From: Bacteroidota bacterium
GTDB lineage: Bacteria; Bacteroidota; Bacteroidia; Chitinophagales; Chitinophagaceae
Assembly: GCA_023392185.1 (NCBI GenBank)
Contig: JAEVZP010000245.1
Span: 1 to 19,344 of the forward strand
Reading direction: 5' to 3'
DNA: 19,344 nt
The notes beneath the pieces were generated by a model. The model worked only from the letters and a program-made list of their open reading frames with translations, did no database searches and was not told the DNA's origin. Positions 9,101-14,549 of this stretch are shown one piece after another. The first letter of the stretch is position 1, and each line of letters begins with the position of its first letter. Made by a program: the position numbers and the translations under genes.

Positions 9101-11021
9101 TGCCCGAGAGGGGCGAAGCCACGTTGCCGGAACTCCCGTCCACCTTTTCATGGTTCTGAAAAACGCCGTCTTCGTTGAAGTCCACCCAGATACCCGGCTG
9201 ATAGCTTCCTCCGCCCGTAACGGTCACGCTATACTGAACCGTAGCCCCCGGATAGGCCATAACCGAATCGGTCGCATAAAAGTTTTCATATCCATTCACT
9301 CCTGCCGTTCCCCGACCAGAACTTTTAGAAATATTGGTCAGGCCGCCGGTGGTTGTAACCTGTGAAATCCAGTGATTGGCATTGTAGGCGCTCTGCGTGC
9401 AGGGACATAATTTTTTCCGGACCGCTACCGTGTTGGAATAACCGGTGCTGCCACCACTACAGGTAATCCGCGCCCGATAATAAGTAGTGGCTGCGCTTAA
9501 TGGAGGGGTTGTATAGCTGGTTGTAGTCGCGCCACTGCCACCGCTTACATTGTTGAAGAGGCCATCGGGCGCGCTGCTTTGCTCCCACTGATAAGACCCG
9601 GTTGCCGCACCTATGAGGCTCAGATGGGTGCTCAAACCGCCACATGCCTGTACCTCCTGCGGCTCCTGCGTTTTCAGGCTTACGGCCAGTATATTTACAA
9701 TGCCTGTATGGGCCGCAGAGGTGTGGCTTATGGTAACGCTTTTAATGAGTTTACTGACGTTGGCGGCCGATAAAGACAAAGGGATGTAATAAAGCCGGGG
9801 ATCGCTGGCCGTGCTCGTATTATCCTGAAGGCCCTGGCTTTGGTTGACCCGGCCAATGCCCTGTGCGGCAATATTGCTGTTTCCGCCAAACCAATCCGGA
9901 ACAGACAGATTTGTAAAAGCCTGCTGGGTACCATCTTCAAAATTGACAGTAGCTGAAATGGTAGCACTGCCGCTGCCGCTGGCGGCCAGCAGATACACAT
10001 GAGACGCCCGCATCTGCGATTGGAGGGTAAGCGTACCGGAATTAGCGCCATTTCCAACATTGAAAACGCGCAACGAATTTTTGGCGTTGTAGGGCTGCAA
10101 CTCAAAGGTGAGGCCCGGCAGGGCGCTTACCTGTATCACCCGGTTGTCCGGCAGGTGATAAGGTACCGGCGTATTATAAGCAGCATTGGGGTGGCGGTAA
10201 GTGCCGTCTACCAGGTAGTGAGCGCCCAGGTCAAACGTTACGTCTGTACTGTTCTGGGGCAGGGCCGTGCCGTTGGCAACTACATCCACTGTAAATCCAC
10301 TGCTGATCGCCGCCGGCGAAAAAGCAGTGGCAATGCCGGTACACGAAGCGGTGTGCGTAACAACCAGCCGGGGCCGTGAGGTAGGCGCGCCGGTGTGGGT
10401 CGTAGTGCCTTCCCCACAACCCGAGCCGCTGGGCGGCGTATCACTCGTGTAGGTATGACTGGCGTTGAAAGGCAGGCCGGTGGTCCATTCCACCTTCGGG
10501 TTGTCCACCCACGAGCCGCTGCCGGTGCCGCCGCAAACTTCTACCAGCAGGTTTCCACCGGTGTATATAAAGCTGCTGGTGTTAAACAACACCTGTCCGG
10601 AGTGGCCGCTTGAATAGCTGTACGAAGCGGGTCCGTAAACCGGGCTAAGCCCTCCTTCCCAACTGCTGGTAGATAAAGAAACCGTGCTGGTGTTCTTTAA
10701 ACTAATGGAATAGTTCTCAATAAGATGACCACTGATCGTGGTGGCCCGGACCCGCCACCCGATCTGGGTAATGGTGGCTCCCGGCAGGATGCCGGCCGCT
10801 TTCAGTTCCCAGGCTGCATATAAATACTGCGCGCGCTGCACCTTGTTGCGATCCTGAATGGGGCAGGGATAGGCATTGGCGCCGCTCATATCATTAGTAC
10901 CACTGGGCTGCCCTACAGTACTGGTGATCTGTGCCTGCACTTTTGGCCCCAAACCCATGCCAAAGACGAGTAATAAGCTCCAAAACGCCAACCGGTAGTT
11001 TCTAAAGTATACGTTATTCAA
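3174..11021 (-). CDS. Giant T9SS-secreted protein with five GEVED domains and Ig-like repeats
   Basis: This 2615-residue protein has a signal peptide (h-region LAFWSLLLVFGMGLG, likely cleavage after Ala30 of KVQA|Q). In order: N-terminal beta domain (about 31-225); module A1 (227-450); Ig-like domain; five GEVED domains (about 540-690, 788-936, 1033-1181, 1280-1429, 1531-1684), each followed by an Ig-like segment except the last; module A2 (1686-1908); Ig-like domain; three further Ig/PKD-like domains (about 1995-2255); a TLYATNAEFQAYN...VTGFSGFFI module (2255-2435); a fibronectin-like segment (LPVTFLGIAA..., 2440-2530); and a T9SS type A sorting domain (2538-2615, LELFPNPTQNTLTI...GTYLLQW). 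It should be exported by T9SS and attached to or released from the surface, perhaps as an adhesin. No enzyme domain is recognisable. The first codon is TTG; an in-frame TAA lies five codons upstream and the next ATG (codon 22) would cut the signal peptide. Confidence 0.93.
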   Translation of the reverse strand: MNNVYFRNYRLAFWSLLLVFGMGLGPKVQAQITSTVGQPSGTNDMSGANAYPCPIQDRNKVQRAQYLYAAWELKAAGILPGATITQIGWRVRATTISGHLIENYSISLKNTSTVSLSTSSWEGGLSPVYGPASYSYSSGHSGQVLFNTSSFIYTGGNLLVEVCGGTGSGSWVDNPKVEWTTGLPFNASHTYTSDTPPSGSGCGEGTTTHTGAPTSRPRLVVTHTASCTGIATAFSPAAISSGFTVDVVANGTALPQNSTDVTFDLGAHYLVDGTYRHPNAAYNTPVPYHLPDNRVIQVSALPGLTFELQPYNAKNSLRVFNVGNGANSGTLTLQSQMRASHVYLLAASGSGSATISATVNFEDGTQQAFTNLSVPDWFGGNSNIAAQGIGRVNQSQGLQDNTSTASDPRLYYIPLSLSAANVSKLIKSVTISHTSAAHTGIVNILAVSLKTQEPQEVQACGGLSTHLSLIGAATGSYQWEQSSAPDGLFNNVSGGSGATTTSYTTPPLSAATTYYRARITCSGGSTGYSNTVAVRKKLCPCTQSAYNANHWISQVTTTGGLTNISKSSGRGTAGVNGYENFYATDSVMAYPGATVQYSVTVTGGGSYQPGIWVDFNEDGVFQNHEKVDGSSGNVASPLSGSFTVPAGTVPGPKRMRIWAGTGTMALPCTDVGEGECEDYKLVVAPPFYCTGTPAVSPPTASVSSACPPTAITLHASNLPIGYAGVAFQWQSAPAGSQNFTDLSGATTVPYLHTGQTVATDYRLRVTCTNSGGNSTSNAVSVGQKLPNNCHCTPALSGTSYYISRFTTTGGLTNISNNSGKANGYQDFYATAAASAYPGMMVNYSITVSGNNSFGRAIWIDFNEDGVFQSSEQVAGSTSYANSPLVGSFTIPAGALPGDKRMRVLAVHSPSNPSNPCSSGSDGEYEDYKFTVAPVPACAGVPATPQAISSVTSVCAGVGFTLDISNPPQYIAGITYQWESAPAGSSNFTPISGATTVPYPVAGQAAATDYRLLATCTQSGQSAVSNSVSVGSNLCHCVPVVASSSQYYISQFSTSGGLTNINNSSGIAGGYQNFYPTAAASAYPGATLSYSITVAGNNDFGRAIWIDLNEDGVFQSSEQVAGSTNRASSPLVGSFTIPAGTLPGDKRMRVLAVHYPNNPSNPCSSSTSDGEYEDYKFTVATVPACGGVPATPAASASVAVACSTTAFTLHTTGTHLFRTGITYQWQSAPAGSPNFTPISGAATASYTVSGQTVATDYQLTILCSNSGQSAVSNIVRVGTSPCYCTPRASNATVYYISNFTTTGGLTNIQNTSAGSSSGYQDFYATPAASAYPGDTIQYSIMVDGAYSNRRAIWIDFNEDGVFQSSEQVENSFSYEPSPITGSIVIPAGTQPGAKRMRVVAGYLTGGASVSCGDLSYDGEYEDYNFTVVPFPLCTGAPAAPVVTASASSACFNVPLVLSAAGLPARTSGISYQWESAPAGSFNFTPISGATTVPYTIAGQTAATDYRLLVVCANSGQTTLSNILSVSQNPAVACPCIPSGVNGATIYINSFSTSGGLTNIQKNSGNSTRGYTDYFTTDSASAYAGTTLQYNMSVSGNSFGGALWIDLNEDGVFQSTEQLVTGSANTYNYPSLTGSFTIPAGTPPGPKRMRILAFYNAPNPTDPCGSQMTNAQGEYEDYKFVVAPLLPCSGTPTPGTAFTYTPAPVTGFTADVIANGTGAPTTSTTDDFDGSNYYLLDATYRQSAGSSAPTYALPANGILNSASTPGLTFRLAGAAGNNTLRLTGSRNSGPLTLTQPTPATTVYVLAAAGSGSATLNATVNFTDGTSTTFPGVGVSDWYNGSSVAIYGVGRVGSGGTLEGNSSNPRLYEYALLLPATDHAKEISGITCAYAGGGTSILNVLGISLRTSQLSAVCGPRTAVLELEGYAAPDPGISYQWEQSSAPNGPFIPAAGSNTATTYTTPALTATTYYRAKVSCAASGSDAYSNVVPVEIIDPNIIITQPTDQTVCAGSSFQLSVTTTGPASYQWNLNGTPIAGADSATYNVRTASAAVAGTYTVTVSGTSPCGPVTLTSDPAVVTVMPMPGAAISYSNPSYCVSSGLVNVNHSGTQGGTFSGTPGLSIDPATGSIDPVASVPGPHIVIYTVAATGGCNADTTTTTVFVEDPLVTMTPSLINTVCGSGTARLDISIGNALAPALQWSSQQGLYQDSAATLPYTGDALQSPLYAKLSSDMQYHVTVASNGCAGNTATAALNVTNSIGQLAANSSSQTAIPVGTALEVRDDNCQLLATISPSGAQPVSGSLATHLYIAGSVPTVMEAGFARPYVQRYYQITPDSNAATATATLTLYATNAEFQAYNAAAAGLSLPSLPDADISTTTHTGNVIITQESGASSTGAPGSYTPGLRTLVQPTSVVWNATANNGIGQWEITFPVTGFSGFFISTGTTPLPVTFLGIAARATGGRNRVDWQVGAEEQVSHYEVEKQSNKVFTAIGRLPAIGKTDYVFYDETPVSGRNIYRVKAVDINGSVGYSPVATVIVNDNNRFALELFPNPTQNTLTIRSRGAVAAEATLAIRELSGRLIRQHTVRAAEDVVDLSVLPAGTYLLQWHDGVHKETVRVTRD
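5300..5966 (-). repeat. Module A2, second copy of a ~225-residue domain in the giant gene
   Basis: Residues about 1686-1908 match residues 227-450 block by block: GFTADVIANGTG with GFTVDVVANGTA, YYLLDATYR with HYLVDGTYR, PGLTFRL with PGLTFEL, VYVLAAAGSGSATLNATVNF with VYLLAASGSGSATISATVNF, VSDWYNG with VPDWFGG, VGRV with IGRV, and SILNVLGISL with GIVNILAVSL. The overall pattern resembles a galactose-binding-like jelly roll, which is inference. I cannot name a family. Confidence 0.8.
5965..9406 (-). repeat. Tandem array of five GEVED-Ig units (about 740-750 bp each)
   Basis: Five units encode TxGGLTNI, GYxxFYxT, SAYPG, the calcium-like loop D(F/L)NEDGVFQxxE, GSF(T)IPAG, PG(D/P)KRMR and GE(Y/C)EDY. 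The loops start at residues 614, 860, 1106, 1354 and 1604, so the spacing is 246, 246, 248 and 250 residues. DNA similarity is very high between units 2 and 3 (7440-7710 against 8185-8450). Each Ig segment carries SAPAGSxNFTxxSGATTVPY and ATDYRL. Confidence 0.9.
9672..10343 (-). repeat. Module A1, first copy of a ~225-residue domain in the giant gene
   Basis: Residues about 227-450, beginning at Cys227 (CTGIATAFSP). It is followed by an Ig-like domain with SYQWEQSSAPDG and TTYYRARITC. Module A2 is followed by a closely similar Ig (SYQWEQSSAPNG, TTYYRAKVSC), so the duplicated unit is module A plus Ig. The two copies bracket the GEVED array. Confidence 0.8.
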
Positions 11022-11418
11022 ATTGCAAAATGCTTAATCAGATTAAAAGAAAAGAGCGTTTTGGGCCAAAAGAGCCTCCTAAACTCCACAATGCTTAAAG
11101 CAATGCAAAATTGGCAATCAAAATTGTCATATAAGTTAAGGCAAAGCCAATTCAGGAAAGATAACTATTTGTAAATCAATTCTTTTCGTCGGAAGATTCA
11201 AGGATATTTCCGGGAAAGAGCGTTGTTGCATGTGGGCAGACCGGCAAACAAGCGGCCCGTGTGCGGGACTGGTTTCGCATCCGGAGAAACCGTTCTGATA
11301 ACCTACCGCCCTTATCCTGCTTTCTGGTTTGGAAGTGGGCAACGGGGGTGGCCGGGGCCTTTCCTGCCCGTCTTATATTTGCGCCGCGCTTCACCCTCTG
11401 CCCCTTCTTTTCAACCGC
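11022..11418. other. Divergent intergenic region between the giant gene and lspA
   Basis: About 400 bp without a gene I can support. The giant-gene side (11022-11200) is AT-rich, with two direct copies of CAAAATTG (11106-11113 and 11119-11126) and two of ATGCTTAA, a plausible but unproven control region. I found no perfect TAnnTTTG box facing the giant gene. The lspA side is GC-rich and carries a good -7 box at 11374. A near-palindrome TTTCCGGGAAA lies near 11207-11217. Confidence 0.5.
11374..11381 (+). promoter_or_regulatory. -7 promoter box for lspA
   Basis: TATATTTG matches every fixed position of the Bacteroidota -7 consensus TAnnTTTG and lies 37 nt before the GTG chosen as the lspA start. 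This box falls inside the longer open frame that begins at 11329, which argues against that upstream start. No TTTG at the expected -33 distance is obvious. Confidence 0.55.
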
Positions 11419-12054
11419 GTGAAATATCGTTCTGTCCTCCTGCTGATCCTGCTGATCCTCCTTGTCGACCAGTGGAGTAAGATCTACGTTAAAACCCACT
11501 TCTACTACGGTGAAGAGATTCCCTATATCGGTTCCTGGGCGCGGCTGCATTTTCTCGAAAACGAAGGCATGGCCTTTGGACTTAAAATCAGCAACACCCC
11601 TATTGGTAAGCTGGTGCTGACGCTTTTCCGGCTCGGCGCGGTGGTTTTTGGATTCAACCTGATCTACCGTTTTGTCAAAAAAGGCGCTTCCAAAGGGCTT
11701 ATTATTTGCAGTGCGCTCATTTTAGCCGGCGCGCTGGGCAACCTCATCGATTCGATGTTCTATGGGTTGATTTTTTCGGAAAGTACTTTTCAGGTGGCCG
11801 AGCTGGTGCCATTTGGTCAGGGGTATGGCAAGTTTCTCCACGGCCGCGTGGTGGATATGTTTTACTTTCCTCTTGTAAACACCCGGCTTCCGGAAGGCCT
11901 GCCCCTCATAGGTGGTATGCACATTAGTTTTTTCGAACCCGTTTTCAACGTGGCCGATGCCGCGATTTCGATTGGCGTTATCACCCTGCTTTTATTTCAG
12001 AAGCGCTTTATGGGCAAGCCCGCAACGCAGGAAACGGTGGAAGTCGGGCGTTAA
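11419..12054 (+). CDS. lspA: Lipoprotein signal peptidase (signal peptidase II)
   Basis: From GTG 11419 the product is 211 residues: VKYRSVLLLILLILLVDQWSK, with four hydrophobic helices. The catalytic aspartates are Asp111 in GALGNLIDSM and Asp180 in FNVADAAI; the HGRVVDMFYF motif (141-150) is also present. Extra residues between these motifs (about 113-140 and 151-172) make it longer than the E. coli enzyme, as is common in Bacteroidota. It removes signal peptides from diacylglyceryl prolipoproteins in the inner membrane; its substrates here would include Omp28, the glutaminyl cyclase and the M48 protease. The start is chosen because upstream in-frame codons do not look like a signal anchor and overlap the -7 box. 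It is convergent with the glycosyltransferase gene. Confidence 0.93.
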   Translation: MKYRSVLLLILLILLVDQWSKIYVKTHFYYGEEIPYIGSWARLHFLENEGMAFGLKISNTPIGKLVLTLFRLGAVVFGFNLIYRFVKKGASKGLIICSALILAGALGNLIDSMFYGLIFSESTFQVAELVPFGQGYGKFLHGRVVDMFYFPLVNTRLPEGLPLIGGMHISFFEPVFNVADAAISIGVITLLLFQKRFMGKPATQETVEVGR

Positions 12055-12139
12055 GAAACAAGCCGGTCAGGGGAGCGATACCGCCTGTAACGTCCCTATT
12101 CCCCCAAAAATCCTGCGCGTTCTCAGCCAGGGCGCTACA

Positions 12140-12235
12140 GGGGCCTTTTCAAACAAAATTTCCGGAAATCCGCTCGGATTTTCCGGAAAATTCCTCTTTA
12201 TTGCCGGCGATATAAAGGGCTTTTGAGAAGGCCCC
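12140..12235. terminator. Nested inverted repeats between convergent lspA and GT2 genes
   Basis: An outer pair (12140-12153 with 12222-12235) is complementary over 14 bp with one G-U type mismatch; its right arm lies inside the 3' end of the glycosyltransferase gene. Inside it, two TTCCGGAA palindromes (12158-12169 and 12178-12191) can pair with each other around AATCCG-CTC-GGATT to make a hairpin with small bulges. The position fits a two-way terminator, but no clean U-tract follows, so function is inferred. Confidence 0.5.
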
Positions 12236-12944
12236 ATTTGTGCAAGCGGTGCACCAGACTCACCCGCAGCACGCCCAGGCCATATTTCATGCTGCGCGAG
12301 AAATTGATGGAAGAGGCTTCCTCGAAGTATTTGGTCGGGCAGGTAATTTCTCCGATTTCAAAGCCGTTCATAAAGATCTGTGAGATCATTTCGTTGTCGA
12401 AAACAAAGTCGTCGGAGTTGTGACTGAAATCAATGCTTTGAATCACTTCTTTGGAAAAGGCGCGGTAACCGGTGTGATACTCCGATAGCTTTTGCCCGAT
12501 CATAATGTTCTGAAACATCGTCAGGAAGCGGTTGGCGACATACTTGTACATCGGCATTCCGCCTTTGAGCGCTCCTTTACCCAGGATGCGTGATCCAAAC
12601 GAAACCGGATACACGTCATAGGCAATCATAGCCGCCATCGAGTGGATCAGCAACGGCGTGTATTGATAATCAGGATGCAGCATCACCACAATGTCGGCAT
12701 TCAGCTCCATGGCCCTTGCATAGCAGCTTTTCTGGTTGCCGCCATAGCCCCGGTTCACTTCGTGGCGCACAATATGGCGGATACCGATCTGCTCGGCCAC
12801 CTCTGCGGTATTGTCGGGGCTTTTATCATCCACCAACACCACATCATCCACAATATCGAAAGGAATTTCGCGATAGGTGCGTTCCAGCGTCAGCGCCGCG
12901 CGATAGGCAGGCAGGACGACAACCACTTTTTTGCCATTGAGCAT
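12198..12944 (-). CDS. Family 2 glycosyltransferase, dolichyl-phosphate-mannose-synthase-like
   Basis: The 248-residue protein has a GT-A fold signature from the first residues: VVVVLPAYRAALTLERTY (7-24), VVLVDDKSPDNTAEVA (35-50, acidic pair Asp39-Asp40), NRGYGGNQKSCY (64-75) and VVMLHPDYQYTP (86-97), the last in the place of the metal-binding acidic motif. YHTGYRAFSKEV and FVFDNEMISQI are also typical of the DPM1-like branch. There is no C-terminal membrane segment, as in soluble DPM1-type enzymes. Such enzymes move a sugar from a nucleotide donor, often to a polyprenyl phosphate carrier in the cytoplasm; the sugar cannot be told from sequence. It appears monocistronic. Confidence 0.88.
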   Translation of the reverse strand: MLNGKKVVVVLPAYRAALTLERTYREIPFDIVDDVVLVDDKSPDNTAEVAEQIGIRHIVRHEVNRGYGGNQKSCYARAMELNADIVVMLHPDYQYTPLLIHSMAAMIAYDVYPVSFGSRILGKGALKGGMPMYKYVANRFLTMFQNIMIGQKLSEYHTGYRAFSKEVIQSIDFSHNSDDFVFDNEMISQIFMNGFEIGEITCPTKYFEEASSINFSRSMKYGLGVLRVSLVHRLHKWGLLKSPLYRRQ

Positions 12945-12951
12945 AGGAGCA

Positions 12952-12959
12952 CGAAAGTA
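12952..12959 (-). promoter_or_regulatory. Possible -7 box directly upstream of the GT2 start
   Basis: On the minus strand this reads TACTTTCG, matching TAnnTTTG except at one position. Only 7 nt separate it from the ATG at 12944, so the transcript would be nearly leaderless if it is used. Confidence 0.4.
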
Positions 12960-12976
12960 CTACTGTCCGTGCTTCT

Positions 12977-13465
12977 TTAAATGCGAATGCCTTTCTGAAA
13001 GACTGCTTCTGCCGTTAGTTTCATGCCGGTCACCACCAGATTGCTCGTGGTGTGCGCCAGCAGCCGGTTGGCCTCGTTGTAAACATGCACCTCGGCATTG
13101 ATGATCTTTTTGCCGTGTCGCACAATCCGGCCATGCGCCTGAAGCACCTCGCCGACCCTAGCGGTGTACAGAAAATCGGTGTTCAGATTAACGGTTGTGT
13201 AGTGCTGCTCCAGCCCAAGACTCATAATGGCCCAGCCAATGGCTTCGTCGCAAAGGGTAGCCATCATGCCGCCATGAATGCCACCATACGGATTGGTCAT
13301 TTCGGGGCGCACCGGCATCGAAAGCACGATACTGCCGGGCTCGGCGGCCAGCAGGGTGATGCCCAGCCAGTTGCCGGTGGGCGAAGGAGTGCCTTCCACC
13401 CGCTTGCCCAGAAATTGTTCGCGCATCCGCGCCGCTATGGTGTCGTTGGTAGCAGAAAAACTCAA
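12977..13465 (-). CDS. PaaI-type hotdog-fold thioesterase
   Basis: A 162-residue single hotdog domain. The segment MTNPYGGIHGGMMATLCDEA (residues 56-75) carries the family HGG motif (His64-Gly66) and the likely catalytic acid Asp73 on the central helix. The N-terminal GKRVEGTPSPTGNWLGITL is also family-like. These enzymes hydrolyse acyl-CoA thioesters, usually as homotetramers in the cytoplasm; the substrate is unknown. The start is uncertain: TTG at 13465 keeps the helix DTIAARMREQF and has AT-rich upstream DNA, whereas ATG at 13426 gives a protein 13 residues shorter. A perfect -7 box at 13507-13514 fits either. Divergent from the oxyR-like gene, which could regulate it. Confidence 0.88.
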   Translation of the reverse strand: MSFSATNDTIAARMREQFLGKRVEGTPSPTGNWLGITLLAAEPGSIVLSMPVRPEMTNPYGGIHGGMMATLCDEAIGWAIMSLGLEQHYTTVNLNTDFLYTARVGEVLQAHGRIVRHGKKIINAEVHVYNEANRLLAHTTSNLVVTGMKLTAEAVFQKGIRI

Positions 13466-13506
13466 AGCAAAAAAGGCGTTTTGATTATTTTAGGGGAAAG
13501 GGGCCG

Positions 13507-13514
13507 CAAAATTA
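13507..13514 (-). promoter_or_regulatory. -7 promoter box for the thioesterase gene
   Basis: On the minus strand this reads TAATTTTG, a full match to the TAnnTTTG consensus, 41 nt upstream of the TTG start. It lies in the 118-bp divergent region shared with the oxyR-like gene, where OxyR-type regulators often bind. Confidence 0.5.
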
Positions 13515-13546
13515 CCTTCCGGCAAGAGGAATCGGACAGCCCTTCG

Positions 13547-13554
13547 TTACTTTG
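13547..13554 (+). promoter_or_regulatory. Possible -7 box for the oxyR-like gene
   Basis: TTACTTTG matches the -7 consensus except at the second position and lies 29 nt before the ATG at 13584. No -33 element is clear. Confidence 0.35.
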
Positions 13555-13583
13555 GTCTTTCTTCCTCCTATACCCTTCCGGAT

Positions 13584-14549
13584 ATGACGATTACACAGCT
13601 CGAATATGTGATTGGTGTGGCCACCTATCAAAGCTTTGTGGCGGCCGCCGAGAAATGCTTTGTCACCCAGCCCACCCTGAGCATGCAGATCCAGAAACTG
13701 GAAGAAGAGCTGGGCATTAAAATTTTTGATCGCAGCCGTCACCCCATTGCCGTAACGGCCATTGGCGAAGCGGTGGTTGAGCAGGCCAAAAGCGCCTTGG
13801 CCGAAGTCCGGAAAATCTACACTCTCATTCAGGAGAAAGAAGGACGCATGACCGGCCGGTTCCGGCTGGCCGTCATTCCCACCCTCGCTCCCACCCTGTT
13901 GCCCGGCCTGTTGCGCCGGTTTAGTGAAGCCCATCCGGAGGTGCAGCTACAGGTACAGGAAATGGAAACCGTTGCCCTCCTCAAAGCTTTGCGCGACAAC
14001 GAAATCGACTTTGGCCTGCTCAGCACGCCGGTAGAAGAAACGGGTATCCGCGAATATCCGGTTTTCGAAGAGCCGCTGGTCGCTTATTTTTCGGAAACCG
14101 GCTGCGAAGCCGCACTGGCTAAAAACCGCATCACGCCCGCCGACATCGACCTGGAGAAAATCTGGATGCTCAACGAAGGCCACTGCCTGCGCAATCAGGT
14201 CCTGGACCTATGCAGCGACTACCTCGATCAGCTCAAAGCCGATCAGCCATTCCGATATGCCAGCAGCAACGTGGAAACGCTGCACCGGATGGTGGATGCC
14301 AACCCCGGCACGCTTACGATCTTGCCGGAACTTTCCCTCCAGTCTTTCAACGAAGACATGCTCGACCGGGTGCGGTCTTTCGAAGCGCCGGAACCGGTGC
14401 GCGAAGTCGGCATGGTGACCACCGATTATTTTGTGCACCAAAGCCTGCTCGAAAGCCTGATTCAAACCATTGCAGAGCTGGTGCCGGAAAGCATGCGCAC
14501 CCAGAAGCCGGGCCGGCGACTGCTGCGCATCCAAAGCGCCCGACTATAA
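13584..14549 (+). CDS. oxyR: OxyR-like LysR-family peroxide-sensing regulator
   Basis: The 321-residue protein has an N-terminal winged helix-turn-helix (MTITQLEYVIGVATYQSFVA, then CFVTQPTLSMQIQKLEEELG, about 1-60), a linker helix, and a periplasmic-binding-protein-like sensor domain from about residue 92. The segment MLNEGHCLRNQVLDLC places Cys201 and Cys210 nine residues apart, with GHCLR context, just as the Cys199/Cys208 peroxide-sensing pair of E. coli OxyR. It therefore probably forms a disulfide on exposure to hydrogen peroxide and then activates antioxidant genes. No catalase or peroxiredoxin gene is adjacent, so targets are elsewhere or include the divergent thioesterase. Its last 6 bp overlap the convergent spermidine-synthase-like gene. 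Confidence 0.9.
   Translation: MTITQLEYVIGVATYQSFVAAAEKCFVTQPTLSMQIQKLEEELGIKIFDRSRHPIAVTAIGEAVVEQAKSALAEVRKIYTLIQEKEGRMTGRFRLAVIPTLAPTLLPGLLRRFSEAHPEVQLQVQEMETVALLKALRDNEIDFGLLSTPVEETGIREYPVFEEPLVAYFSETGCEAALAKNRITPADIDLEKIWMLNEGHCLRNQVLDLCSDYLDQLKADQPFRYASSNVETLHRMVDANPGTLTILPELSLQSFNEDMLDRVRSFEAPEPVREVGMVTTDYFVHQSLLESLIQTIAELVPESMRTQKPGRRLLRIQSARL

Noticed and set aside
6936..9365. Long plus-strand open frames (282 and 392 codons) opposite the giant gene
   Set aside because: They are antisense shadows of the GEVED repeats. The translated sequence has no recognisable domain and its repeats track those of the minus-strand gene.
11206..11345. GC-rich small hairpins upstream of lspA that might be an RNA gene or riboswitch
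   Set aside because: The stems are only 4-6 bp and do not make a known fold; it does not fit a tRNA or a riboswitch class I recognise.
11329..11418. Upstream ATG extension of lspA by 30 codons
   Set aside because: The extra residues are not family-like, and a perfect -7 box at 11374-11381 lies inside the extension. GTG 11419 gives the usual N-terminus.
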